A stretch of 64,000 nucleotides of DNA from Jaenimonas drosophilae. Taxonomy: Eukaryota; Euglenozoa; Kinetoplastea; Trypanosomatida; Trypanosomatidae. The notes under the pieces were generated by a model. It saw nothing but the letters and a program-made list of their open reading frames with translations, ran no database searches and was not told the DNA's origin. Made by a program: the position numbers and the translations under genes. This document shows positions 19,327-29,294 of the stretch, one piece after another. The stretch is from NCBI GenBank assembly GCA_030849065.1, contig JASAON010001635.1:1-64000 (forward strand), read 5' to 3'. Numbering within the stretch: the first letter of the stretch is position 1; each line of letters starts with the position of its first letter.

Positions 19327-19350
19327 TTCTGACCTTCTTTTTCTCATCAG
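19327..19350 (+). promoter_or_regulatory. Strong trans-splice acceptor candidate
   Basis: TTCTGACC followed by a T/C run and CATCAG, ending at AG 19349-19350. The ATG at 19370 follows 20 bases later. It is inside the open frame that extends up to 19313 and so sets the start. Confidence 0.6.
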
Positions 19351-19369
19351 CGCACCTTGTTTTTCAAAA

Positions 19370-20005
19370 ATGGGGCGCAATGCCAACCAACAACAGCCAA
19401 GTGAGGGCCCACCGGGTGAATCCCCACAGGCAAGTGGTTCTCAGCAGCATGTTCCGCACAACACAGCTCCACAACATCAGCCGATGTACCCACCACCCAG
19501 TCATGGAATGAGGGGCAATGCCAACCAACAACAGCCAAGTGAGGGCCCACCGGATGAATCCCCACAGGCAAGTGGTTCTCAGGGGCATGTTCCGCACAAC
19601 ACAGCTCCACAACAGCAGCCGATACAACCACCACCCACTCATGAGGTTCCCACGGAACCCCCCACACACCAATCTCCCCCTCCACCCACTTCTGAAGGTC
19701 AGTCTGGCGACCTTGGTGAGATCATGCGGATGAGAGATGCCGTCCTCCTCCGGTATCAACGACGTCGTCCACGTGAAAGTGATGCGGCGGATGACCGCGT
19801 GGAGCCGTATTTGCGCCCACTTCTTCGATTTTGCTCCTCGCTGCTCGATATGAGGCAGAGGCGCACCCGACGGAGGAGGAGCCCTGCCACCACAACCACC
19901 GCCACCACCACCACCACCACCACCACCACTACCGACGATGCCGTGCCTCCCCCCTCCTCCAGTGAGGATTCATTGGATGATTCTCCACCTCACCACACAC
20001 CATGA
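19370..20005 (+). CDS. Low-complexity protein with two 46-residue tandem repeats
   Basis: 211 residues from the ATG at 19370. Residues about 4-95 are two near-identical 46-residue units (each containing NANQQQPSEGPP and SPQASGSQ), encoded by a 138-bp direct DNA repeat. A proline-rich linker follows, then a short, possibly helical segment (EIMRMRDAVLLRYQRRRP, then YLRPLLRFCSSLLDM), a basic patch RRTRRRR, a run of threonines encoded by ACC repeats at about 19897-19929, and an acidic tail. No known domain is recognised. The near-identity of the DNA repeats points to recent duplication or ongoing homogenisation. The arginine-rich patch could bind nucleic acid or act as a nuclear signal. Confidence 0.65.
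   Translation: MGRNANQQQPSEGPPGESPQASGSQQHVPHNTAPQHQPMYPPPSHGMRGNANQQQPSEGPPDESPQASGSQGHVPHNTAPQQQPIQPPPTHEVPTEPPTHQSPPPPTSEGQSGDLGEIMRMRDAVLLRYQRRRPRESDAADDRVEPYLRPLLRFCSSLLDMRQRRTRRRRSPATTTTATTTTTTTTTTDDAVPPPSSSEDSLDDSPPHHTP
19378..19653 (+). repeat. 138-bp direct tandem repeat, two copies
   Basis: The stretch starting CAATGCCAACCAACAACAGC at 19378 recurs at 19516 with period 138 (46 codons). The copies differ at only a few positions over most of their length and diverge towards the end of copy 2. Confidence 0.9.
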
Positions 20006-20777
20006 TTACCTCTCTCCTACGTTACACACAATCAATTCGTTGTCTTAATCTTTGTTACAGAACAAGATATTGTTCTCAGCTATTTGTTCTGCTTTCATCT
20101 CCGAGGAGATTTTTTCCTCACGGAATTCATCAGGTGAATGAGTTGGTGATGGCCCTTCATCCACCGTGCTTCCGTGTTGTGAGCCCGTGGATGATGGGTT
20201 GCATTGATGCATGCCATCTCTTCTATATGGTTTTTTTTGCATCCAGTGTGTTCGTACACACGCATCAATCATCATATATCATCAAGATGTGCAAAACGAG
20301 GCGATGACACTGTATAGTGCCGCTGCTCTTCACACACATCATGTTCTTGTTCTGACCATCTTCTTCTCACTCCCCTTTTACGGTCGTCTTTGACCCCTTT
20401 TTTCTCTTCGCGGTGGTGCATCAGCGGAGCACATTAATCTTTTTCTACACCTCTCTACCTGAACTTTCTTAATAAGTTGGTACGTCTTCTTCTCAACTCA
20501 TTTTTTTTGTTTGTTTGTTTGTTTGTGGTCTTCAGCACTTTGTGGGGCTCCTTGTGCGGAGCATGGCTCCACTCTTGTTGTATGTCATTAAACACTCTGG
20601 CAGGAACACGTGTTGGTGCAATGATTGGCTATGGTGCAAGCTGATGACTCATCCTGACTCTCATCCATACAACACATCATCTTCCTCAATCTCTTCTTCA
20701 TACCTTTGTTGTTGTTGTTGAGACAGCCATCACACACATTCACACACGCATTCACACTCATCACACACAGCAGCATC
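20006..20777 (+). other. Intergenic region rich in pyrimidine tracts
   Basis: 772 bases between two short low-complexity genes. T/C-rich stretches at about 20344-20410 and 20677-20720 are the notable content. No gene or structured RNA is recognised. Confidence 0.5.
20677..20722 (+). promoter_or_regulatory. Probable trans-splice acceptor with TTG repeats
   Basis: A CTTCCTCAATCTCTTCTTC stretch, then TTG units, ending in AG at 20721-20722; the next ATG is at 20778. The TTG units seem to serve as the T-rich part of the tract. Confidence 0.45.
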
Positions 20778-21302
20778 ATGGGCGACCAAGGAGGCAGTGG
20801 TGGTGGGAGGCACGGCAACGCACCAAAGAACGTGCGGAAGCTACTTGGCTATATTGAAGATATCGAGCGCATGGGAAGCAGGCGGAGGCCGACCTCTCAT
20901 GATTCATCACCTGCATCGCCATCATCTCCAACAATAGAGGAGCACACCACCACACCTCCTACCGCCACGCCACCTACCGCGACACCGCCACCTACCGCGA
21001 CACCGCCACTTACCGCGACACCGCCACCTTCCGCCACGCCACCACCTACCGCCACACCACCAACTCCTCCAGTTCCGATTATCGAAGCAGATGTGCCACA
21101 AAGTAGGGAAGAAGATGCAACCAGTGGTGATGTTAAGGGTGTGGCGCCATCGCCTCCGCATGACGAAGCGTCCACGACTCCTACACACACATCAACCACA
21201 ACCACACAAGAAGAAGATGAGTGCATCGCACACCACCGCGAGCGGCAGAGCGGCGAGGGAGCAGGCGATTCACCCGTTCATGGCCGCCGACGCACGGAAT
21301 AG
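20778..21302 (+). CDS. Small Thr/Pro-rich hypothetical protein
   Basis: 174 residues from the ATG at 20778 (the longer frame starts at a TTG in the splice tract). A glycine-rich N-terminus (MGDQGGSGGGRHGN) is followed by a short, possibly amphipathic helix, KNVRKLLGYIEDIERMG, which is the only part that looks foldable. The middle is a run of TATPP-type repeats (about residues 55-95), and the C-terminus is acidic and threonine-rich. No family is recognised. It resembles its upstream neighbour in style (short, proline-rich, low complexity) but not in sequence. It could be a rapidly evolving lineage-specific protein; a non-coding explanation is not excluded. Confidence 0.5.
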   Translation: MGDQGGSGGGRHGNAPKNVRKLLGYIEDIERMGSRRRPTSHDSSPASPSSPTIEEHTTTPPTATPPTATPPPTATPPLTATPPPSATPPPTATPPTPPVPIIEADVPQSREEDATSGDVKGVAPSPPHDEASTTPTHTSTTTTQEEDECIAHHRERQSGEGAGDSPVHGRRRTE

Positions 21303-23549
21303 TTGGTGCTCAAGGGTATGGACGAAGACGGAAAACAGCTATACATTCATAACCAAGCATTGCGTGTTTTTCTGCATCAATCAATGAATATATGTGTTTT
21401 TTTTATTGTTGTTTGCTGATCGATTGTGGTGGATCCTGATGATTGAACGAATGTTGTTGTTGTTGTTTGCGGTATTTTTCTTTTTGGTTATTTGATGAAA
21501 ATGCCTTCGCACGTGTTTCGCACCACTCTGGACGGTGCATGGATCTCTTGTACTCTCCCCACCACTCAATATGAATCATCCGCGATGATCGCCACATCAG
21601 AGGCAGATTTTTTTTGCTTCACCTGACGTGGAAACTGTGAATGATAGTGGCGGAGGTGTTTTTCTTCTTTTTTTTTTCTGTGTGCGTTCTTGCAAGATTG
21701 AGTGCACGGAAGTGCATCAACAGCTGATGTAATGCAGACGTACATCAAAACACCATGCTTCGCATGTGTGTGGGCCACATCATTACGCGCATACCTACAG
21801 CGGCGTAAATGATGCGTGTTCTTCTCTGCCAATACGGTTGCGAGTGGATCGATTGTTTTTTGTATGCCATCATTGTGGCTCCATCCCTCCTTGCTGCCCA
21901 CATTTTTTTTTTTCTTGATGTCGATGGGTGCTTGGCCACTCTTCTTCAATCCCTCCACCTTTTTGCCGTCGTCGTGCTCGATCTTCATCATCATCACCAT
22001 CATCCACCCTCGTTATATCAATGTTTCTAATCGTCGTTTGAGCTGATTTCAGCCGATTCAGGAGCGGCGCCCTCCTTCAATCCATTTTTCCTGCACCAAC
22101 GTCGGAAAAGCACAACCGCACACACGATCGCAACGCATGGCCTTCCCCTTCTCGATGCTTGCGCGTGTGTATGTGTGTAGGTGCTGAAGGAGTATTTCTT
22201 TGTTCCTTGTTATTGACGATGATGGCGGCAGCATCTTTAGCTGTGTTTTTATCGTTGATGTTTGTGATACCTTCGCATGTTTTCTGATCGAATTGTTCGT
22301 GGATGATGAGGCTGCCATGCGACGTTGGGTTGGTGTCCTCCATCATCATCATCATCATCAATATGCTTTTTTTTTTGTTGTTGTGGATGGCAATAATGAA
22401 CCAAATGCGAAACTTTTCATGAGATCCAGCCATCATCATCGGCACGTTTTTGCGTGAGTGTGTGTGCGACAACAGAGGATAAACATCCTCCAACCTCCTT
22501 CTTCATGGATGATACGATGCACACGCCACAGCCAACATGATGGTGCAACAGATGGGATCTACTTCCACGGTCCTCATCTCCATACCTCATCACTTCTTGT
22601 GTTTCTCCATTGTGTGCTTTTCTTCATTCGTGCAATCTCTACGTTTGTTTCATTTTTGTTGTTGTTGTTGCGTGCACGCAACCGGTGCCAACTGTTTTTT
22701 TTCCTCTTTTTCTGTTGTGTTTTGAACTAGCGATGCGCATCTCCTTCGGCACATGACAAGTTCGTTGATGGCGTCATGATGTCGGTGAGCGCACACCACC
22801 ACAACCACATTGGAGTTATAACAGCACTCAATTCAGTATAAGCATGTTGTGTGTGGGTGTGTGCTGCAGTAGGTGCCACCACAAGAGTTGGAGAGTGATA
22901 GATATGTTCTCTTCGTCGTGTTTTTTTTGTTGTTTTTGCCGGGTATCCCGTTCTTCTTCTTCTTCATCTTCATCTTCTCGCCATCATGGATGTTCTTTGA
23001 ATGCATATGATGCATACATACATCAATCAGCCCTCTAAAAAAAAAAAAAGAAGTTTCGTGGTGATGATGCGTGGTTCATGTGCTCTCACACATCTTCTTC
23101 ACTCTTTTTGCTGTACTTCTTCTCTCACTCAGACTTGTTGTTCTTCTTCTCTTGTATTCTTCATGGCGTTGTGAGTGTGAATGTTTGCGTGTGTGGGCGG
23201 CCTCATACAACATATCACACCGCCTCCTTCTCTTTCACTATGTTCGTTGGGTGGTGATCATCTGTATTTTTGTTTTGTGTGTTTGTTTTTTCAGAACTTC
23301 TCGCATAAGCACAACATCTCCTTCTTCTATAACACAACTTGTATTGGACGATGTTTGCTGATGTGCGCGCTGTTTGAATGCGTTGAGGTGTTTCGTCACG
23401 TGAGTTGCTGTGAAGGTACTCCCACACACATGGACGTGGTGTACCTACCACTTGTGCTCTCATCTTCTTCTTTTTTTTTTTTGTGTTGCAAGTGAATATT
23501 GTGAAGGGAGAAGCACCTCTCCAAGTGCTAGATCGCCATCCTTTGCACG
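21303..23549 (+). other. 2.2-kb gene-free stretch, T-rich, with simple repeats
   Basis: No open frame here has convincing coding character on either strand. The content is simple: T-runs of 8-10 at several points (for example near 21394, 21670 and 21902), CAT repeats near 22341-22361, a run of about 13 A at 23037-23049, T/C-rich tracts at 23088-23164, and a T-run ending at AG 23491-23492. It could be long untranslated regions, a lost gene, or a home for non-coding RNAs that cannot be recognised by eye. Confidence 0.5.
23459..23492 (+). promoter_or_regulatory. Probable trans-splice acceptor
   Basis: A CATCTTCTTC stretch and a T-run of about 12 followed by AG at 23491-23492; the ATG of the large zinc protein is 57 bases further on. 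Confidence 0.55.
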
Positions 23550-26500
23550 ATGAGTGAGGCTGACGCCACTCAGCCAACAACAAACAACAACACGCTGCAC
23601 CCACAACATGCGCAGGAGGAACGCAGCAGCACACATCCCACCATAGATCCAACCAACCCGCCTTCGTTGGGCCGGCGTCGCAGCGATGGCGAAGCGTCGC
23701 TCGGCGCATCCAAACCGCCTGTGGTGCCAATTGTTGGCGGAGGTGCGGTGAGCGATGGCGGCGTAGATACGCCACGACGTTCAGTGCGCCGATCAAGCCT
23801 CGGCAACACGCCATCGCCCATGCTGATACGGCCGACCTCTGCGCTGCCGCCAACGAGCGGGGCGGCCGTTCTTGTCGCATCTCCGCCAGACGTGGTGGCC
23901 TTCGCGGAGGACTTGATTCATACTGACGCACACGTGTTGCGCTCACCTCCTCCTCCATCGGTGGCTGCACCACCGCCACCGCCGCCTCCACCTCCACCAC
24001 CTCAACAACAACAACAACAACAACCGATACCCTCAACGGCACCAACCATGATGATGATGACGCCACACACCACATCCGCATGTACTCCACCAACTCATCA
24101 CGCAGATCCCGGTGCATCCGCATCCTACACCTGCCGCATTTGTGGCGCCGTGTTTTTGTTGTCAGCCGAGACGTCTCAACGACGTTGGCAGCTGCAACAA
24201 CACACCAACTCCGCACATCACCAAACATGTGTGTTGGAGAGGGCCATCGCCACACCACATCGCGTGCAGTCGTCAGGTGCTCCGCAGAATCTGCCCGTGT
24301 TGCTGTACGGAGTAGCTCCTCCACCACATGAGATGGATAAGATGAAGAAGATGAATCCATCATCCCAACGTGCGAGTGCTCAGAAGGTCTCCATGCGACG
24401 GCGCCGTCATCAGCGCAGATCAATACCACGTAACAATCATCATCATCATCATCATCATCATGATCGTCGTGAGACCTCATACTCCAGCACCTCCTCGTCC
24501 TCGTCAGGGCGTTCGTCGTCATGCACCACCTCCACCTCCACCTCCACCAGTAGAAGCTCCTCCCGCACCCCGCTTCACAAGAACAACAACAAGAACAAGA
24601 ACAGCGTTGATGAAGATGTGGTGTTGGTGGATGCATCGGTGGCAGCACCCGCAACACCCACAATTCGTCAGCCCAGCTTCAGTAGCACGCCAACATCTAC
24701 ACGGCGCTCACCGCGTCAGAGTACGGCCGCCATCATTTGTGGCATCAGCGATCTCAGCCGACGCGTGGAGCACCAACTCCGTCGCAGATATATGCAACGC
24801 TGGTTTTCACACTTTGTTGAGAAGCTCATGTGTGGCCCTCCTCCAGTGAGAATGAACCACACCACCACCACCACCACCAACAACAACAACATCAAGAATG
24901 CGGAAGAGATGAATCAGCCATCCTCATCACCGAGCCCACGTGCCAGTGCATCGAGAGGTGATGATGTGGCCCCTCACCGCAGCCGCTCTACGACGCTCGC
25001 TGGCTGCCCCAACACAACGGAGGAGGTACAGGCGATGCGCGAGCTCATGTTTTCAGAGCGACGCGTGAAAACAAATGAGGTGGCACACAAGCCTGTTGCG
25101 GGTGAGCGCGAAGTGATGTGGTGCATCTCCACAGATGCACGTACGAGCACAGATTATGAATGCGATTGCGGCAATGAGCATGTGGCAGTGACGGAGGAGG
25201 ACTGGAAGCGCAAGCCATGCCGCCACTGCGCTCAACGCCGCCGTGGATCTCATCATCATCATCATCATCATGATCATGGTCGGCATCGAGATGGTGGAGA
25301 TGCGCACAAACGACGGAAGCTCGTTGATTTTGGCAAAGACGCCGATGTGATGGAGGTTGTTGGCCGCCTATCGCCAGAAACACGTCAGCGGGTTCAACGC
25401 GCGATGCGCTCCTCCGCCTCCACCTTCTCTTCCTCCGCATCATCATCCTCATCATCGCCAACACACAAGAAGAAGAACACCAGTGGCGTGGATGATGTTG
25501 GTGTTGGTGTGCTTGCAAGAACCAACGCATTCAATGTGCCAGTTGAAGTGTTTCCGCGCACAGCGGAGGCGTTGGAGCGCATGAAGCATCCCAGCTCATG
25601 CACCTCCATGATGATGATGAATGGTGTGCCACCGCGCTCTCCATCACCTGGCGTGTTGATGGGCCACCCCGACTACGCTGACGTGTACGGCGCGACGGAG
25701 GCGGGGGTGGCAGAGACCGAAGACCAACACAAGGAGGTCAATAACCACGAAGATGATGATGATCAGCAACAACAGCCACATCATCATGATGCACGCCATC
25801 CCTATGATGTCTTGGCGGCAGCTCCACGTGTTGGCCCATCGCACGCACGACGAGCCGTTCGCGTGAGAGGCAGTGAAGCTACTCCTTATGAGGAGCTCCT
25901 CCGTCGAGCCATGACGTACGCGGATGATGAGAAGACGATGGATGATGCATCTCAGCCATGCCAACCAACATCTTCTGCTCTTGTGAAGGAGGTGGCTGAT
26001 GTTGGTGCCTCGTTGCCATCGCATCATGATGCGTTGCGTGGCGGAGGAACAACGGGCGAGGATTCATCCAAGTGTGCTGCCGCCGCCATCTCATCATCGC
26101 CAAACGCGTGTGGTGCCGTTGATGGCGGTGCGATGAAGGAAGGTGGAGGATCACTTGCACAACCCGCCGATGTTGTTGCTTCATCTCCTCCACCTCCGCC
26201 TCCTCCGCCTCCTCTGCCACTTCCGCATGATGGCAGCTCACCCGCGCGTCCTCCACGTCAGCGCTCTCATCGACGACGTGGCAATCATGATGATGATGAT
26301 GATGTTGGCGATGGTGTTGAAATGGATGAGCTCCTCGCCCGACCATCTCCTCGTACAGCAAGTCGCACCCCGCGCCACCACCCCAGCCGCTTTGCCTCCG
26401 CGCTCTACGACGATGATGATGGTGTTGGCGATGATGATGCATCATCTCCACGCTTTCGTCCTGGTGAGTATTATTGCTATGATCAGGGGAGGTACTACCG

Positions 26501-27401
26501 CGTGCGTGATCCAACGAGCGCCGTTTTTGATGTGCGTGATGGGCGCGACGGTTTCAGCCGCACGCCGATTTACGTCGTTGAAGGTGGCCGACCTCGTCCA
26601 CGTACGCCGCTCTCTGAGGAGATTAATCGCCGTCGTGGAGGTGGTGCTGATGGCGGTGGTGGCAGAATCTTCGCACGTGATCCGCTGGGATGCTCACGTC
26701 TCAATCCGTACTGCAGCATCTGCCGCGCACGGTACAATTTGGTCTTTGTAGATGGGCGCATGCGCCCGTTGCGCTTTTCATCTCCGCGTGCGGTGGGGGA
26801 TCATCTTGGCGATTGCCGAATGCACGACGGATTGTTGTTTGGTGGTCCGACGGTCTCTGGATATGTTGGTGCCTTTGTGCCACGTACATCGGCGAGGATG
26901 AAGGATGAGGGGCAGCACACATTGCGTGGCGATGTTGATGGTGTGTGCTATCCGCCGGTACGTCATGCGCACAGGCACTCCTCCCGCCGTCGCTCAGCGA
27001 GCTTACAACACCAACAACAACAACATCATTCTCACCATCATCGTGATGGGCGATCTCCATCCGCACGCCATCATGATAGCGGACGCGCAGAACGTGCGGA
27101 GGATGGTGGCGAGGATGAGGCGTGGCTGGCACGGCGCCATCCACGGCGCCACGCAACAGAAGAGAGGGAGCGTGAGGGGGTTGCTGCTGGCGATGTGTTG
27201 GTGCGCTCATCACCACGCAAGAGTAGCGCCACGCCACGTGGGGCAACGGAGATGAGCGGAGATGCGCACCTACATTGGCAGAATCATGGCGATGTGCGGC
27301 ATCTGCATCAACTTCCGGAACAATCCAGCGGCCGTGAGTGGTTGGGCTACCTACGAAGTATGCGCCGAAGTGTTGGTGAGGTGCATGCCGGCTCACGTTG
27401 A
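23550..27401 (+). CDS. Large low-complexity zinc-finger-like protein
   Basis: 1283 residues from the ATG at 23550. Most is disordered: proline runs (about 135-155), glutamine runs, serine/threonine blocks, and two histidine runs of seven to eight (encoded by CAT repeats near 24438 and 25249). Three cysteine/histidine clusters stand out. One is a C2H2-like CRIC...HTNSAHH at about residue 195. The second is YECDCG...KPCRHC at about 533-560. The third is NPYCSICRARYNLVFVDGR...GDHLGDCRMH near 1050-1090, preceded by an ordered-looking block (YYCYDQGRYYRVRD). The last two regions are the most likely folded domains. I do not recognise the family. Nuclear or RNA-linked roles are possible. A large antisense open frame over the 5' part is a composition artefact. 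Confidence 0.75.
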   Translation: MSEADATQPTTNNNTLHPQHAQEERSSTHPTIDPTNPPSLGRRRSDGEASLGASKPPVVPIVGGGAVSDGGVDTPRRSVRRSSLGNTPSPMLIRPTSALPPTSGAAVLVASPPDVVAFAEDLIHTDAHVLRSPPPPSVAAPPPPPPPPPPPQQQQQQQPIPSTAPTMMMMTPHTTSACTPPTHHADPGASASYTCRICGAVFLLSAETSQRRWQLQQHTNSAHHQTCVLERAIATPHRVQSSGAPQNLPVLLYGVAPPPHEMDKMKKMNPSSQRASAQKVSMRRRRHQRRSIPRNNHHHHHHHHDRRETSYSSTSSSSSGRSSSCTTSTSTSTSRSSSRTPLHKNNNKNKNSVDEDVVLVDASVAAPATPTIRQPSFSSTPTSTRRSPRQSTAAIICGISDLSRRVEHQLRRRYMQRWFSHFVEKLMCGPPPVRMNHTTTTTTNNNNIKNAEEMNQPSSSPSPRASASRGDDVAPHRSRSTTLAGCPNTTEEVQAMRELMFSERRVKTNEVAHKPVAGEREVMWCISTDARTSTDYECDCGNEHVAVTEEDWKRKPCRHCAQRRRGSHHHHHHHDHGRHRDGGDAHKRRKLVDFGKDADVMEVVGRLSPETRQRVQRAMRSSASTFSSSASSSSSSPTHKKKNTSGVDDVGVGVLARTNAFNVPVEVFPRTAEALERMKHPSSCTSMMMMNGVPPRSPSPGVLMGHPDYADVYGATEAGVAETEDQHKEVNNHEDDDDQQQQPHHHDARHPYDVLAAAPRVGPSHARRAVRVRGSEATPYEELLRRAMTYADDEKTMDDASQPCQPTSSALVKEVADVGASLPSHHDALRGGGTTGEDSSKCAAAAISSSPNACGAVDGGAMKEGGGSLAQPADVVASSPPPPPPPPPLPLPHDGSSPARPPRQRSHRRRGNHDDDDDVGDGVEMDELLARPSPRTASRTPRHHPSRFASALYDDDDGVGDDDASSPRFRPGEYYCYDQGRYYRVRDPTSAVFDVRDGRDGFSRTPIYVVEGGRPRPRTPLSEEINRRRGGGADGGGGRIFARDPLGCSRLNPYCSICRARYNLVFVDGRMRPLRFSSPRAVGDHLGDCRMHDGLLFGGPTVSGYVGAFVPRTSARMKDEGQHTLRGDVDGVCYPPVRHAHRHSSRRRSASLQHQQQQHHSHHHRDGRSPSARHHDSGRAERAEDGGEDEAWLARRHPRRHATEEREREGVAAGDVLVRSSPRKSSATPRGATEMSGDAHLHWQNHGDVRHLHQLPEQSSGREWLGYLRSMRRSVGEVHAGSR
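24438..24461 (+). repeat. CAT repeat coding for histidines
   Basis: Eight CAT units within the large zinc protein, read as eight consecutive histidines. A second, seven-histidine CAT run lies near 25249-25269. Confidence 0.9.
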
Positions 27402-27748
27402 TGCGCATTTGTTGTCCAGGCCTGCCGTGGATGATGTTACCACAACCACAACAAACCATCATGACGAACACAACACACACGCACACACACACACATACAT
27501 ACATCTGAGTTGTGCTTTTTTCCTTGCACTGTTGGGAATAGAGACGAGGATGAGTGGTTTCAGATGCCTCACTCAGCTTCTTCACGTGCATCCTTGCCAA
27601 TGATCCTCATACACGTACCTGTACATCTGATGCCACACAAACACACTCATCATCATAGTCGCGGAATGAAAACGTGCAACACACACACACCATCATGCAT
27701 CGCATCATTCCCATCTTCTTCTCATCTCTCTGATAGTCAGCGGTGGTG
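27402..27748 (+). other. Intergenic region with CA repeat
   Basis: 347 bases. It contains an ACAC/CATA repeat at about 27473-27503 and a T/C-rich stretch at about 27705-27732, followed by AG a few bases later, a likely acceptor for the next gene. No gene is seen. Confidence 0.5.
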
Positions 27749-29110
27749 ATGGCACCTCCATCTCATCTGGACGTTGATCCAGCCGCGCAACGGGCCATCT
27801 ACATCGGTGATGTATGCCCGCCAACCTCGTTGATGCTGGCGCGACGGTACGTGGATCTCCTCGCCCATCCGCCACCGCCACCAAAGGACCTCAGCCAACG
27901 TACGCATCCTCTCCGCCGTGTGCTTGAATGCACCACAGAGGAGATGGCAAAGACAACAACATCATCATCTTCATCATCGTCATGTACGCCGCCCACATCC
28001 GCGGAGCTCCGCCGCGCACTGGTGCAGCGGCATGGATCCCCCGACGGCTCACGCATGTTTCGGGAATGGGTGGAGCGACCACGTACAACACTGCAAAATG
28101 CTGTACGGCATCTCTGTGATGGCATCCAGAGGTACTACACGAACAACACAGCTGCACGAGATGTGTTGGATGATCTCGATCTTCATGTTCGGCTCTATCC
28201 TACCTCATGCCCCTCATCATGCATGCCACCAACGATGGCGGCGTGTGGGGTGATGTGCGCGGCGGTGATTGTGCGACGACGCTCGTCATTGCGCCAGCTG
28301 CGTGAAGAGCTGATGCAGCTCTCGGCGCGCTACGTTGGTGTGGCGGCGGAGGGCCAAACGCTGGAGGATAGTCTTGCATTTTGGCGGATCACTTCCTACG
28401 AGCATGAGCGTTTGTTGATGGAGGAGGAGGACCTACTTAATGCACCAGATGCGCACGGTGCAAATGATGCGGATGGACCATCACCATCATCATCATCATC
28501 ATCATCATCATGGAACGCGTGGGAGAGTTCATTGAGCGCGGAGGATCGTGGCATGTTGGCTGACATCTTCCGCCGACCTCCTCTTGGATGGTCGAGCGTG
28601 AGCGCGGCAGCGGAGGAGCTGCGCGGTGCTGCACCTCAACGTGCAGATGGCGAGAAGGATGGCGAGGGTGGACGGCGTACACGCATCATTCTCGGGCCGA
28701 CGGAGGAAGTGGGGACGATGGCGGCACATCTTCCCTCATTCTCGCAACCAACGCTGCTCGTGGAGAAGAAGGGCGGCAGAAGTGGTGGGAGGCCTGATCC
28801 CTCCACACGCAAGCGAAGACGTGATGCACCCACATCCTCATCATCCTCCATCTCACAGAGCATGTGCGGTCTAGTGGGTGTGTGGTACGTGAGCGTGGAT
28901 GGCATGGCCTACCTTGGCTATCCAACACCTCCTCCATCCTTGGCCACAACAACAACATCATCATCATCATCATTTCCGCCACCGTCTTTGATGCCGGCGT
29001 TGAATGTGGCGGATGAGATGAACGAGGCCGAGATGAAGACGACGCTTCCAAAGGCTCCGCTGCCACTGAATTCCGAGCTCAGCTTTACTCGTGGGCTGTT
29101 GCGATTGTGA
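27749..29110 (+). CDS. Hypothetical protein
   Basis: 453 residues from the ATG at 27749, preceded in frame by two GTG codons. I do not recognise a family. Residues about 75-220 appear folded and helical (TSAELRRALVQRHG, MFREWVERPRTTLQNAVRHL, LDDLDLHVRLYPT, then SLRQLREELMQLSARYVGVA). The remainder carries serine runs encoded by TCA/ATC repeats, an acidic stretch, and a lysine/arginine patch (STRKRRRD) that could be a nuclear signal. No cysteine cluster, signal peptide or membrane helix is evident. The ADF/cofilin start lies 184 bases downstream of its stop, so the spacing is tight. Confidence 0.7.
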   Translation: MAPPSHLDVDPAAQRAIYIGDVCPPTSLMLARRYVDLLAHPPPPPKDLSQRTHPLRRVLECTTEEMAKTTTSSSSSSSCTPPTSAELRRALVQRHGSPDGSRMFREWVERPRTTLQNAVRHLCDGIQRYYTNNTAARDVLDDLDLHVRLYPTSCPSSCMPPTMAACGVMCAAVIVRRRSSLRQLREELMQLSARYVGVAAEGQTLEDSLAFWRITSYEHERLLMEEEDLLNAPDAHGANDADGPSPSSSSSSSSWNAWESSLSAEDRGMLADIFRRPPLGWSSVSAAAEELRGAAPQRADGEKDGEGGRRTRIILGPTEEVGTMAAHLPSFSQPTLLVEKKGGRSGGRPDPSTRKRRRDAPTSSSSSISQSMCGLVGVWYVSVDGMAYLGYPTPPPSLATTTTSSSSSFPPPSLMPALNVADEMNEAEMKTTLPKAPLPLNSELSFTRGLLRL

Positions 29111-29294
29111 CGCGTGCATGCATCCTGCACGATGTTGTTGTTGTTGGTGTTGTTGTTGGCATCAACCTTTACACTGCACAACCATCATCATCATCATCAT
29201 CATTGTTGCTCCTCTTCTTTCTTTCGTTGGCACATACACGTGCGTACGAACATGCTCAATCACCATCAGCACACAAGAGTTGGATTGTAGTTGC

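Noticed and set aside
21566..22003. A 145-codon minus-strand frame in the first large gap
   Set aside because: Lysine/histidine-rich translation of T-runs and CAT repeats, no domain, opposite to the direction of all other genes.
23215..24663. A 482-codon minus-strand open frame
   Set aside because: It is antisense to the large zinc protein and to its T-rich leader; the translation is cysteine, valine and tryptophan/arginine runs produced by reading CAT, CCA and ACC repeats backwards. No domain is seen, and it would be the only minus-strand gene.
26701..27600. A 299-codon minus-strand open frame
   Set aside because: Antisense shadow of the 3' part of the zinc protein, histidine/methionine/valine-rich, running into CA repeats; no family resemblance.
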